Shown: positions 9,337 through 16,911, counted from the stretch's first letter. The stretch is DNA of 64,000 bases from Flavobacterium johnsoniae (GCF_001879205.1 NZ_MLFK01000005.1:310001-374000), one strand, 5' to 3'. A program made the numbers and translations. Notes: a model not told the origin generated them from the sequence alone.

Positions 9337-9371
9337 GATAAATTATTATAAACCATAAAAATTATTATATC

Positions 9372-9983
9372 ATGGCTTTTGAATTACCACAATTACCTTA
9401 TGCATATGATGCATTAGAACCACATATTGATGCACGTACAATGGAAATCCATCATACAAAGCACCACAATGCATACACAACAAATCTTAACGCTGCTATT
9501 GCTGGAACAGATTTAGAGGGAAAAACAATCGAAAATATCTTAATCAACTTAGATAAATCTAACGCTGCAGTTCGTAACAATGGTGGAGGTTTTTACAACC
9601 ACAATTTATTCTGGACTGTAATGTCTCCAAACGGAGGCGGATTGCCAACTGGAGATTTATTAGCTGCTATCGAAGCTTCTTTTGGAACTTTCGAAGAGTT
9701 TAAAGCAAAATTTGCTAAAGCTGGAGCAACTCAATTTGGTTCAGGATGGGCTTGGTTAACAGTACAAAAAGGAGGAAAATTAGAAGTTGTAGGTACTCCA
9801 AATCAAGACAATCCATTAATGCCGGAAGTTGCTGGCAATGGTGGAACTCCAATCTTAGGAATGGATGTTTGGGAGCACGCTTACTACTTAAACTACCAAA
9901 ACAGAAGACCAGATTATATTGAAGCTTTCTTCAGTGTAATTAACTGGACAGAAGTGGCTAGAAGATTTGCTTTAGACAAATAG
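9372..9983 (+). CDS. sodA: Superoxide dismutase, Mn-type
   Basis: Dismutates superoxide to peroxide and oxygen. The 203-residue protein has all four metal ligands: H27 (MEIHHTKHH region), H77 (FYNHNLFW), D165 and H169 ([10 protein letters not shown]). The outer-sphere Gln lies at 145 in TPNQDNP, the position used by manganese enzymes, with Gly before the second ligand; iron enzymes place the Gln elsewhere. Metal preference in Bacteroidetes can be cambialistic, so Mn is the likely but not certain cofactor. No signal peptide, hence cytoplasmic. It has its own promoter and terminator. Confidence 0.94.
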   Translation: MAFELPQLPYAYDALEPHIDARTMEIHHTKHHNAYTTNLNAAIAGTDLEGKTIENILINLDKSNAAVRNNGGGFYNHNLFWTVMSPNGGGLPTGDLLAAIEASFGTFEEFKAKFAKAGATQFGSGWAWLTVQKGGKLEVVGTPNQDNPLMPEVAGNGGTPILGMDVWEHAYYLNYQNRRPDYIEAFFSVINWTEVARRFALDK

Positions 9984-10006
9984 TCTAAAAAAGAGAATAG
10001 AATATA

Positions 10007-10041
10007 GAAAAAAGACGAGTGCCTAGTGCTCGTCTTTTTTT
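10007..10041 (+). terminator. Terminator after sodA
   Basis: Stem AAAAAGACGAG / CTCGTCTTTTT with a nine-base loop and continued T run, 24 bases past the sodA stop. Confidence 0.85.
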
Positions 10042-10094
10042 GTGTCTTATATTTTGTCTATAGTCTTTCTTCTTTTTTCTTAAAAAAAGAAAAT

Positions 10095-10165
10095 AAAAAA
10101 GGCGGAATCTCTTCCGCCTTTTTTGCCCCAAATCTACCATAAACTTAACCTACTAATGTTATGGT
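10095..10165 (-). ncRNA. Small RNA, twin copy A
   Basis: On the minus strand a block of about 70 bases has an RNA-gene layout. It starts with CCATAAC near 10164, which can pair with GTTTATGG downstream to form a 5' hairpin with a one-base bulge. Then comes a conserved unpaired stretch with GATTTGGGGC, and then the terminator stem GGCGGAA/TTCCGCC (10101-10118) with a T run. Forty-five consecutive bases are identical to copy B 186 bases away, while one terminator base pair differs by compensatory change (C-G here, T-A there). No open reading frame is evident. It might belong to a known flavobacterial RNA family; I could not check. Confidence 0.7.
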
Positions 10166-10169
10166 CTAG

Positions 10170-10201
10170 TAAATGTATGGCAGCTAATTTTATGAAAAAA
10201 A
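10170..10201 (-). promoter_or_regulatory. Probable promoter of small RNA copy A
   Basis: TACATTTA (10177-10170, one mismatch to TAnnTTTG) lies 20 bases after TTTT. Position and spacing are identical to the perfect promoter of copy B, including a shared AGCT within the spacer. It looks weaker than copy B. Confidence 0.5.
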
Positions 10202-10280
10202 CTTTTTAGACGAAAGGTAAAAATATCCGACAAAGTGAGAAGTAAAGTGTTAAAATTGAAATACTTGAGTTTATTCCAAT

Positions 10281-10350
10281 AAAAAAGGTGGAATTGCTTC
10301 CACCCTTTTTGCCCCAAATCTACCATAAACTTAACCTACTAATGTTATGG
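10281..10350 (-). ncRNA. Small RNA, twin copy B
   Basis: Second copy of the same minus-strand unit: 5' hairpin CCATAAC/GTTTATGG, the same single-stranded GATTTGGGGC stretch, and terminator stem GGTGGAA/TTCCACC (10287-10304) with a T run. The stem differs from copy A by a paired substitution and the loop by unpaired changes, which is the expected signature of an RNA hairpin under selection. A consensus promoter precedes it, so about 70 bases should be transcribed as a discrete RNA. It lies downstream of purF on the same strand but has its own promoter, so it is probably independent of purF. Confidence 0.75.
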
Positions 10351-10355
10351 TTTCT

Positions 10356-10387
10356 CAAAAGTATTGTAGCTTTTCAATTTCACCAAA
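10356..10387 (-). promoter_or_regulatory. Promoter of small RNA copy B (TTTG-N20-TACTTTTG)
   Basis: On the minus strand TTTG (10387-10384), 20 bases, then TACTTTTG (10363-10356). This is a full match to the Bacteroidetes housekeeping promoter; the start would fall at about 10350, right at the conserved block. Confidence 0.78.
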
Positions 10388-10451
10388 CAAACAGGATGAA
10401 CGGCAAAAAAAACCGATGAAATGCACTATTTAACCTTTTGTTAATACTTTT

Positions 10452-12350
10452 TTAATAAGCTCTTGCATCTTTTCCTTCGTAGAAATTCATAAAAGCACGG
10501 TTTACAACACGATTTCCTCCCGGGGTAGGATAGTCACCTGTAAAATACCAGTCGCCAAGATTTTTAGGACAGGCAATGTGTAAATCTTCAACTTTTTGGA
10601 AAATAATTTTTACTTCGGCGTTAATTTCCGGAGAGCTCAACATCTCGGCAATTTTATCTGAAATTTCTTCTGGAGTAAATTGATCGTAAATCGCCGTTAC
10701 ATAATTTACAACATCCTTGTCTTCAAAGTTTTCTTGTGCTTTACATTTAGCATAAACTTCGTCAACTATGTGATATAAGTTTCTTTCTTTTAATAATGTC
10801 AGTGCGGCTCTAAAAGCTACAAGGCCTTCTAGTTTTGCCATATCAATACCATAGCAATCCGGATAACGAATTTGCGGTGCCGATGAAACGATTACAATAC
10901 GTTTTGGTTTTAAACGATCCATCATTTTAATGATGCTCATTTTTAAGGTAGTACCACGTACGATACTATCGTCAATAATAACCAAATTGTCTTCTGGTTT
11001 AATTACACCGTATGTAACATCATATACGTGGGCAACTAAATCATCGCGACTGCTGTCTTCGGTTATAAAAGTTCTAAGTTTAGCATCTTTAATGGCAACT
11101 TTCTCTGTACGTATTTTTACAGCTAAAAGTTCCTGAAGTGTTTCGGCAGTAAGCGTGTTTCTGTTTTCTAAAATATAATTGTTCTTTCTTTGGTTTAAGA
11201 AATCCTGAGCAGCTTCTACTAAACCATAAAATGAAGTTTCAGCTGTATTAGGAATATATGAGAAAACAGTATTGTCTGTATCGCTGTCAATTGCTTTAAG
11301 AACTGCTGGTAAAATTAATTTACCTAAGTTTTTACGTTCCTGATAAATTTCAGCATCACTTCCTCTTGAGAAATAAATTCTTTCAAATGAACAAGCTTTT
11401 TTTACGGTCGGTTCTAAGATTTGATTCATAGAAACTTTTCCGCTTTTTTTGATGATCAAAGCGTTTCCTGGTTCAATTTCCTGAACACTTTCAAACGGAA
11501 CATTAAATACAGTTTGAATAACAGGTCTTTCAGAAGCTACTACCACTACTTCATCATCTTGATAAAAATACGCTGGACGAATTCCGGCTGGATCTCTAAA
11601 TACAAATGCGTCACCATGACCTAATAAACCGGCCATTGCATATCCACCATCTAAATTTTTAGCTGAACGGGTTAATATTTTTGCAATATCCAGGCGCTCT
11701 GCAATTACCGGCGAAGCTTCTCTTTTTGAGTAACCTTCTGCTTTACAGTCTTGGTATAACTGCATTACTTCCTTGTCAAGGAAGTGGCCAATTTTTTCCA
11801 TTACGGTAACAGTGTCGGCCATTTCTTTTGGATGCTGTCCAAGTTCAACCAGATTTTCAAAAAGTTCTTTAACATTAGTCATATTAAAGTTTCCGGCCAA
11901 AATCAAATTGCGATGCATCCAGTTGCTTTGACGCAAAAATGGGTGAACGCTTTCGATGCTGTTTTTTCCGAAAGTTCCGTAACGAACGTGTCCTAAAAAC
12001 AATTCGCCTACATACGGGATTTCTGATTTTATTTTGTTGATGTCGTCACCAATTTCAGGCTGTGCTTTTAATTCTTCACTGATTCTCTCATTGATTTGTT
12101 TAAAAACATCTTGTATAGGCTGTGAGTGATTTGAACGAACCCTGCTTATGTAGCGTTGTCCAGGTTCAACATCCAGTTTAATGCTTGCAAAACCAGCACC
12201 GTCTTGTCCACGGTTATGCTGTTTTTCCATCATTAAATACATTTTCTGAATTCCGTAGAAAGCAGTTCCGTATTTTTCTTTATAATATTCAAGCGGTTTA
12301 AGAAGTCTTACTAAGGCTATACCACATTCGTGTTTTAAAGCGTCGCTCAT
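10452..12350 (-). CDS. purF: Amidophosphoribosyltransferase, long Bacteroidetes form
   Basis: Commits PRPP to purine synthesis by forming phosphoribosylamine with ammonia from glutamine. The N-terminal class II glutaminase has its nucleophile at C9 (HECGIALV) after an 8-residue propeptide; the phosphoribosyltransferase domain has the PRPP loop VIIDDSIVRGTT. At 632 residues it is about 130-150 longer than the B. subtilis or E. coli enzymes, with extra sequence in the second domain. The propeptide and two Cys (KKACSFERIYF, YPDCYGID) recall the Fe-S type, but the CxxC pair expected before FTGxYP is replaced (GDWYFTGDYP). The cluster is therefore probably absent. Confidence 0.95.
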   Translation of the reverse strand: MSDALKHECGIALVRLLKPLEYYKEKYGTAFYGIQKMYLMMEKQHNRGQDGAGFASIKLDVEPGQRYISRVRSNHSQPIQDVFKQINERISEELKAQPEIGDDINKIKSEIPYVGELFLGHVRYGTFGKNSIESVHPFLRQSNWMHRNLILAGNFNMTNVKELFENLVELGQHPKEMADTVTVMEKIGHFLDKEVMQLYQDCKAEGYSKREASPVIAERLDIAKILTRSAKNLDGGYAMAGLLGHGDAFVFRDPAGIRPAYFYQDDEVVVVASERPVIQTVFNVPFESVQEIEPGNALIIKKSGKVSMNQILEPTVKKACSFERIYFSRGSDAEIYQERKNLGKLILPAVLKAIDSDTDNTVFSYIPNTAETSFYGLVEAAQDFLNQRKNNYILENRNTLTAETLQELLAVKIRTEKVAIKDAKLRTFITEDSSRDDLVAHVYDVTYGVIKPEDNLVIIDDSIVRGTTLKMSIIKMMDRLKPKRIVIVSSAPQIRYPDCYGIDMAKLEGLVAFRAALTLLKERNLYHIVDEVYAKCKAQENFEDKDVVNYVTAIYDQFTPEEISDKIAEMLSSPEINAEVKIIFQKVEDLHIACPKNLGDWYFTGDYPTPGGNRVVNRAFMNFYEGKDARAY

Positions 12351-12401
12351 TGTTTTTTTATTTTTTTTTGTTGTGTTGTAAGTTGTGTGTATTAACGTAA
12401 T

Positions 12402-12425
12402 AAAAAAGCCCCGTTTTATCGAGGC
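12402..12425 (-). terminator. Terminator after the PfkB kinase gene
   Basis: Minus-strand stem GCCTCG / CGGGGC (one G-T pair) with a short loop and six T, between the PfkB kinase and purF. It argues that purF is transcribed separately. Confidence 0.7.
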
Positions 12426-12434
12426 TCTTGGGCA

Positions 12435-13358
12435 TTATATTTCTATGTCAAACTGAGTTAACGACTTAAATTGCTGTAATCGAATCGCTACTTCGGCTTT
12501 GCTTAATGTTTCCATCCTTTCAGTTCCAAATTTCTCTACGCAGAACGAAGCTAAATTAGAACCGTAAATTATTGCATTTTTCATGTTGCCAAACGAAATG
12601 TTTTCGCTTTGTGCTATAAATCCAGAGAAACCACCTGCGAATGTGTCTCCGGCTCCGGTTGGATCAAAAACATCTTCTAATGGTAAAGCTGGTGCAAAGA
12701 ATACTTCTCTGTTGTGGAATAAAAGTGCTCCGTGTTCTCCTTTTTTGATCACCACATATTTTGGTCCCATGTCCTGGATTTTGGCAGCAGCTTTTACTAA
12801 TGAATATTCACCAGAAAGTTGTCTTGCTTCTTCGTCATTGATTGTGATAACATCTACACGTTTAATAACGTCTAGTAATTCCGGAAGAGCGCAGTCCATC
12901 CAAAAATTCATTGTGTCTAAAACAACTAATTTTGGTTTTTTCTCTAATTGATCTAAAACACTGCTTTGTACTAACGGATGCAGGTTTCCTAGCATCACAA
13001 CATCAGCATCTTTGTAATTTTGAGGAACTTTTGGCTGAAAATCAGCTAAAACGTTTAATTCAGTTACAAGAGTGTCTCTAGAATTTAAATCGTTGTGGTA
13101 TAAACCACTCCAAAAAAACGTTTTACCGCCTTTTACAATTTCGATACCGGAGATATCAATATTTCTTGAAGTTAATAGATCTAAATGTTCTTGAGGAAAA
13201 TCGTCGCCAACTACAGAAACAATGGCCGATTGCAAGTTAAAAAAGGATGCTGATAAACCAATATACGTTGCAGCACCGCCTAATATTTTATCTGTTTTTC
13301 CGAAAGGAGTTTCAATCGCGTCGAAAGCAACTGTTCCAACAATCAATAATTTATTCAT
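12435..13358 (-). CDS. PfkB-family carbohydrate/nucleoside kinase
   Basis: A ribokinase-fold enzyme of 307 residues that phosphorylates a sugar or nucleoside. The first PfkB signature GGAATYIGLSASFF lies near residue 28, and the second, DPTGAGDTFAGGFSGF with the catalytic Asp and anion hole, near residue 222. The N-terminus (LLIVGTVAFDAIETPFGK) resembles adenosine-kinase-like members of Bacteroidetes. Substrate cannot be read from sequence; position beside purF suggests but does not prove a purine nucleoside or ribose role. A strong promoter and a terminator bracket the gene, so it appears monocistronic. Confidence 0.88.
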   Translation of the reverse strand: MNKLLIVGTVAFDAIETPFGKTDKILGGAATYIGLSASFFNLQSAIVSVVGDDFPQEHLDLLTSRNIDISGIEIVKGGKTFFWSGLYHNDLNSRDTLVTELNVLADFQPKVPQNYKDADVVMLGNLHPLVQSSVLDQLEKKPKLVVLDTMNFWMDCALPELLDVIKRVDVITINDEEARQLSGEYSLVKAAAKIQDMGPKYVVIKKGEHGALLFHNREVFFAPALPLEDVFDPTGAGDTFAGGFSGFIAQSENISFGNMKNAIIYGSNLASFCVEKFGTERMETLSKAEVAIRLQQFKSLTQFDIEI

Positions 13359-13381
13359 TTTATGAATTTCGAATTAGGGTG

Positions 13382-13412
13382 CAAAGATACTCCATAAGTT
13401 ACAATATTGCAA
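13382..13412 (-). promoter_or_regulatory. Promoter of the PfkB kinase (TTG-N20-TATCTTTG)
   Basis: On the minus strand TTG (13412-13410), a 20-base spacer, and TATCTTTG (13389-13382). Full consensus, about 24 bases before the start codon. Confidence 0.78.
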
Positions 13413-13566
13413 CGGTTTAGGTTCTCAAAATTTTCATAAAAAAAGAATATCGTTTTCGGGGCTAAAACTATTGTAAATGAATGGGTTAAATTTGAATGTA
13501 TTGAGTGCTTAAAATATGTTTTCCGGATTTAAATTGCAAGGATTATTTTGTAAAAAATCAGTATTT

Positions 13567-13913
13567 TTATATAAGCTTTCTGAATGAAGAAGTTTTTCTT
13601 TTTCCACTTAAAACACCAAGAATTGTAATATGCTTATTTTTAACTTTAAAAATGATCAGCCAGGTTTTATAAGTGGTTTCCCTATATATTTTAGTTGGCA
13701 AGTTTTCACATTGAGAATAAATCAAAGGATTTTGAATTATTTTATTCATGCTTTGTTTATTCCGTTACCAATTTTAACAGCGTTTAAAGGTTGTTTTTTT
13801 TCGAAAGCAATATAATCAACAATTTCTTCTAATGCTTTTCCAACATAATTCTTTGGAATCTCAAAAGAAAGATTCGCAATTTTATCTTTGGGAGTGATGG
13901 TTTTCTGTATCAT
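13567..13913 (-). pseudogene. Decayed ParE/RelE toxin-antitoxin locus
   Basis: Two overlapping minus-strand frames. The first (13913-13746, 55 codons) opens like a Bacteroidetes antitoxin (ITPKDKIANLSFEIPKNYVGK), but its second half, EEIVDYIAFEKKQPLNAVK, looks like the N-terminal helices of a ParE toxin. The second (13749-13567, 60 codons, starting on an ATGA overlap) is the toxin C-terminal half: NPLIYSQCENLPTKIYRET, then strands ending LGVLSGKRK. Inserting one base at the overlap would make the toxin continuous. I infer a deletion that fused antitoxin to toxin, followed by a frameshift. The alternative, two real tiny genes, is less likely because a 60-residue ParE lacks its helical hairpin. 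Confidence 0.6.
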
Positions 13914-13989
13914 TTTTTTAGATTTAATGAACTCTGCAAAAATGAGACAAATAAACAGATCATTGGTAAACTAATTTTTTTTAACAATT

Positions 13990-14385
13990 TTACAATTCAT
14001 ATTTCTTATCAAAATAATTCTTCAAAACCCCAATCTGAATCAGGATCATAAAAGGAACAATTAAAAGAGCATACATTATATTTTTAGAAAAATGAATTCC
14101 TGAAAATGCATCTGCGATTTTGTCTGTATATAATTTTCCAGTTTCCAGGTTGTTTTGTGCTCCTGAAAAAAGAGATATATAAATGATTAAGGCGATTAAA
14201 GCCGTCCCGATAAAAAACCAGACAGGTTTAGAGATTAAAGGTTTGTAGTTTTTAAGTTTTTTCTCTTCTAATAGTAAAACTTCAGACATTATTTTTGAAG
14301 TAAAATCTATTGAAGGCGACTGCAGTTGGTCTTCCTTCATCATTTTACTAATAAGTTGTTCTATGTTTTTATCGCTCTCTTTCAT
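13990..14385 (-). CDS. Two-helix membrane protein in ECF sigma operon (anti-sigma candidate)
   Basis: A 131-residue protein with a cytosolic N-terminus of about 50 residues (Glu/Lys-rich, IEQLISKMMKEDQL), a membrane helix at about 55-73 and another at about 104-122, ending NYFDKKYEL. Its start overlaps the sigma gene by 17 bases, so it is translationally coupled to it. I recognise no catalytic domain and no zinc-binding ZAS motif (no HxxxCxxC). Position and topology suggest it restrains or senses for the sigma factor; this is inference from context only. Confidence 0.75.
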   Translation of the reverse strand: MKESDKNIEQLISKMMKEDQLQSPSIDFTSKIMSEVLLLEEKKLKNYKPLISKPVWFFIGTALIALIIYISLFSGAQNNLETGKLYTDKIADAFSGIHFSKNIMYALLIVPFMILIQIGVLKNYFDKKYEL

Positions 14386-14956
14386 AACATTCTATTATTT
14401 CGGGTTCTAACTGCTGTCTCAAAATTACGGCTAATTTTTGTCGGCTTCTAAATAATTTTACTTTCGCATTGTTGGCCGATATATTCATTATTTTTCCAAT
14501 TTCTTCTAAATTCTGATCATCAAAATAAAATAAGGTTAAAAGAAAATTTTCGTCACTTGGTAATAAATTTAAAGATTTCTGAATGGTTTGCTTTCGTTCT
14601 TTTTCTTCCAAAGCATTCAAAGCATTGTCCATTGTTTTGATTAAATGTGCCGAAAACTCATCTATAGAAATATTAGAATCTTCTTTTTTGCTTTTCTTTA
14701 ATCTGTCCAGACAAGTATTATAAGCGATTTTATAAATCCAGGTCGAAAATTTAGAATCGCCTTTAAATTTAGAAAGCGAACTATAGATCTTGATGAAAGT
14801 ATCTTGCGCGACTTCTTCTGCCTCTTCCCGGTTCTTAACCATTTTGAGCGCTAAACTAAAGATCATGTCTTTATAACGATCAACAAGTGTTGCAAACGCA
14901 TTTGTGTCGCCTTGCAAAACTTTATCGATATAATGCTGATCATTTATTGTACTCAT
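14369..14956 (-). CDS. RNA polymerase sigma factor, ECF subfamily
   Basis: A 195-residue sigma-70 factor containing only regions 2 and 4. Region 2 is clear: LVDRYKDMIFSLALKMV, then NREEAEEVAQDTFIKIY and the -10-recognising FSTWIYKIAYNTCLDRLKK. Region 4 (about 125-180, LLPSDENFLLTLFYFDDQN then the helix-turn-helix) ends in an arginine/lysine helix. It sits in a two-gene operon with a membrane protein. The same bipartite promoter is found before this gene and before the divergent DUF6249 gene, so autoregulation is likely. Confidence 0.95.
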   Translation of the reverse strand: MSTINDQHYIDKVLQGDTNAFATLVDRYKDMIFSLALKMVKNREEAEEVAQDTFIKIYSSLSKFKGDSKFSTWIYKIAYNTCLDRLKKSKKEDSNISIDEFSAHLIKTMDNALNALEEKERKQTIQKSLNLLPSDENFLLTLFYFDDQNLEEIGKIMNISANNAKVKLFRSRQKLAVILRQQLEPEIIECYERER

Positions 14957-14965
14957 ATTATATAG

Positions 14966-14998
14966 GACGACAGTTTATTATTTTAGGTTACAAGTTTT
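14966..14998 (-). promoter_or_regulatory. ECF-type promoter of the sigma operon
   Basis: Minus strand: AAAACTTGTAACCT (14998-14985), 15 bases, CGTC (14969-14966). TGTAAC plus CGTC is a typical ECF promoter pattern. It matches the plus-strand copy at 15159-15191 exactly in both boxes and in spacing. Initiation would be within about 10 bases of the start codon. Confidence 0.8.
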
Positions 14999-15045
14999 AG
15001 CAAAAAATTCAAATTTTTAAATTCCAAATTCCAATTGGCTTTTTG

Positions 15046-15078
15046 AACTTTGTCAAAGTTTAAAGCTTTGACAAAGTT
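15046..15078. repeat. Palindrome between divergent ECF promoters
   Basis: AACTTTGTCAAAG (15046-15058) is repeated in inverted orientation (15066-15078) around a seven-base centre; the arms match perfectly. It lies midway between the two ECF promoters, so it could be an operator for both genes or another gap-filling repeat. Confidence 0.55.
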
Positions 15079-15158
15079 TGTGTCATGAAACACATTCAAA
15101 ATTAACTGATTATCAGTAGTTTTTGATAATAGGAATTTAAAAAATGAAATTTTTCACC

Positions 15159-15191
15159 AAAACTTGTAACCTGAATTTAAAAAGCCTCGTC
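15159..15191 (+). promoter_or_regulatory. ECF-type promoter of the DUF6249 gene
   Basis: AAAACTTGTAACCT (15159-15172), 15 bases, CGTC (15188-15191), about 35 bases before ATG 15227. It is identical in its boxes and spacing to the promoter in front of the divergent sigma operon. Confidence 0.8.
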
Positions 15192-15226
15192 ATATGGAGT
15201 ATCAATCAATTAAAAAGTAAAATATT

Positions 15227-15574
15227 ATGGATGCTAAAATTTTAATCCCAATCAGTTTTTTTCTAATGATCTTCGGAATCGTTTATCTTATTTATTCAAC
15301 ACGTCACAGAGAACGTCTAGCTCTTATAGAAAAAGGGGTTGATGCCAGTATTTTTTTAAAAGGAAAAACGAACGGGGTTCCGGCATGGAAAATCTTTATT
15401 TTAAATACCGCTTTTCTTTTAATCGGAATTGGAGCTGGATTTTTTATCGCTTTGCTTCTTTCAACTTATACCCAAATGAATTCGGATGTTATTTATCCGG
15501 CAACAATTATTACAATGTCTGGTGTTGGTTTGCTTGTGGGATTTCAGAGAGCAAAAGATTTAGATAAAGAATAA
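15227..15574 (+). CDS. DUF6249 family membrane protein
   Basis: A 115-residue inner-membrane protein: helix 1 at about 5-24, a conserved cytosolic RHRERLALIEKG stretch, helix 2 at about 54-76 and helix 3 at about 88-106, ending in a charged tail. The HRERLALIEKGVDA motif is what I associate with this Bacteroidetes family, which often neighbours ECF sigma factors. No enzymatic residues are visible. The ECF promoter in front of it makes it a likely target of the adjacent sigma factor. Its function is unknown. Confidence 0.8.
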   Translation: MDAKILIPISFFLMIFGIVYLIYSTRHRERLALIEKGVDASIFLKGKTNGVPAWKIFILNTAFLLIGIGAGFFIALLLSTYTQMNSDVIYPATIITMSGVGLLVGFQRAKDLDKE

Positions 15575-15595
15575 GTAGTTTTAAATTAGTAATTA

Positions 15596-15632
15596 AAAAC
15601 GCGTTTAAGGCAATTGCTTTAAACGCGTTTTG
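15596..15632. terminator. Bidirectional terminator
   Basis: AAAACGCGTTTAA pairs with TTAAACGCGTTTT around a short loop, with A and T runs on both sides. It serves the plus-strand DUF6249 gene and the minus-strand rnhA, whose stop lies three bases away. Confidence 0.85.
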
Positions 15633-15633
15633 G

Positions 15634-16110
15634 TTATTCTTTAGACCCTATAGTTTCATAATAAACATCTATAGAAAGTTTGGGCTGCATGGATGCCATA
15701 ACGGCAAGTTCATCACAGCGTTCGTTTTGCGGATGATTGTTGTGGCCTTTTATCCATTTAAAATCGACCTGATGTTTTCTGTAAGCAATTAAAAAACGTT
15801 TCCATAAATCCGGATTCTTTCTGCCTGCAAATTTCTTTTTCTCCCAGCCCAAGACCCATTTCTTCTCGACAGAATCAACAACATATTTAGAATCAGAAAT
15901 TACAAGGACTTTCATATTTGTTTTTTTTAATTTCTCTAAGCCTACTATTACTGCCAGAAGCTCCATTCTATTATTGGTAGTAAGGCGAAATCCTTCGTAG
16001 AATTCTTTTTTGTGTGGTGTTCCAACTAATTCCATCACCACGCCATAGCCGCCATTTCCCGGATTTCCTTTTGCAGCGCCGTCTGTATATATATGTACTT
16101 CGTGATTCAT
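15634..16110 (-). CDS. rnhA: Ribonuclease HI
   Basis: Cleaves the RNA strand of RNA-DNA hybrids during replication and R-loop removal. All active-site residues are present: D10 (HIYTDGAAKGNPG), E50 (NNRMELLAV), D73 (VISDSKYV) and D133 (NERCDELA), with the supporting His at 123 in KGHNNHPQN. The basic handle region (WEKKKFAGRKN, about 89-99) matches the E. coli form. Length, 158 residues, is typical. It is convergent with the DUF6249 gene and is separated from purN by a palindromic repeat. Confidence 0.96.
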   Translation of the reverse strand: MNHEVHIYTDGAAKGNPGNGGYGVVMELVGTPHKKEFYEGFRLTTNNRMELLAVIVGLEKLKKTNMKVLVISDSKYVVDSVEKKWVLGWEKKKFAGRKNPDLWKRFLIAYRKHQVDFKWIKGHNNHPQNERCDELAVMASMQPKLSIDVYYETIGSKE

Positions 16111-16116
16111 TTAAGG

Positions 16117-16225
16117 CTTCTTAGATTATTAGCTTCTAGACTTCTTAGACAAAAGACTTCCTGGATTTTTTAGACTTTTAATTATTTAAAATAAAGACAT
16201 AAAATCTAAGAAGTCTGATAATCTA
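16117..16225. repeat. Intergenic palindromic repeat, agaagtct/agacttct family
   Basis: The words cttcttagattattag (16117-16132) and agacttcttagac (16138-16150) face aatctaagaagtctgataatcta (16203-16225). The rnhA-purN gap consists almost entirely of these words and can fold into a hairpin. Confidence 0.55.
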
Positions 16226-16231
16226 AACAAT

Positions 16232-16795
16232 TTATTGTTCTAAGATAGTCTGAATTATTTGTGGAAAATGTTTTTGTTCTAATTCATGAATCTTTTCTGC
16301 GACTGTTTCTGGCGTGTCTTCGTCTGTTAATGATACGTTTGTTTGAAAAATAATCCCTCCTTCGTCGTAATTTTCATTTACATAATGAATAGAGATTCCG
16401 GTTTCTTTTTCTTTATTATTAACGATTGCTCTGTGTATGTGCATGCCGTACATTCCTTTACCTCCATATTTAGGTAAAAGTGCCGGATGTATGTTGATTA
16501 TTTTGTTTGGATATTGTTCGATTATGTTTTCCGGAAATTTCAATAAGAAACCTGCAAGAACGATCAAATCCGGGTCGATTTTTTGTATTTTTTGTAGTAC
16601 GTTTCTCTCTAAAAGTTCATTTTTTGAGAAGATTTCGACTGGAATTTGATGATTTTTTGCTCTTTCAATAACTTTTGCCGAAGCATTATTTGTAAAAACC
16701 GAAACGACCTTGGCGATTTCGATCTCCGAAAAATATTTTATAATGTTTTCTGCGTTAGTTCCTGATCCTGAGGCAAAAACGATAATTTTTTTCAT
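16232..16795 (-). CDS. purN: Phosphoribosylglycinamide formyltransferase
   Basis: Transfers formyl from 10-formyltetrahydrofolate to GAR, the third purine step. ATG 16795 gives 187 residues and the canonical start MKKIIVFASGSGTNAENI with the phosphate-binding loop. A longer frame to a TTG-like upstream codon would add an unrelated 33 residues. Catalytic N101 and H103 lie in NIHPALLPKYGGKGMYG and D144 in NENYDEGG, the expected triad. acpP diverges from it. It is not clustered with purF, which is 4 kb away. Confidence 0.96.
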   Translation of the reverse strand: MKKIIVFASGSGTNAENIIKYFSEIEIAKVVSVFTNNASAKVIERAKNHQIPVEIFSKNELLERNVLQKIQKIDPDLIVLAGFLLKFPENIIEQYPNKIINIHPALLPKYGGKGMYGMHIHRAIVNNKEKETGISIHYVNENYDEGGIIFQTNVSLTDEDTPETVAEKIHELEQKHFPQIIQTILEQ

Positions 16796-16911
16796 AATAG
16801 AATTTATTTTGAGAATGCAAAAAACGGAATAAAAATCGAAAATAAATAGCTTTAAAAGACCTTTCTTGAAATTAATTTTATAAATTAGTGTCACATTTAT
16901 AAACTAAATAG

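Noticed and set aside
10930..11996. Plus-strand reading frames opposite purF
   Set aside because: They are shadows of the purF frame with no start signal or recognisable product.
12583..12951. 122-codon plus-strand frame opposite the PfkB kinase
   Set aside because: Antisense to conserved coding sequence; composition follows the kinase gene and no family is recognised.
13567..13749. Complete small RelE toxin
   Set aside because: At 60 residues it lacks the N-terminal helices; those are found in the other frame, which points to a frameshifted remnant.
16796..16894. N-terminal extension of purN
   Set aside because: The extra 33 residues are unrelated to the family, and ATG 16795 gives the canonical nucleotide loop at once.
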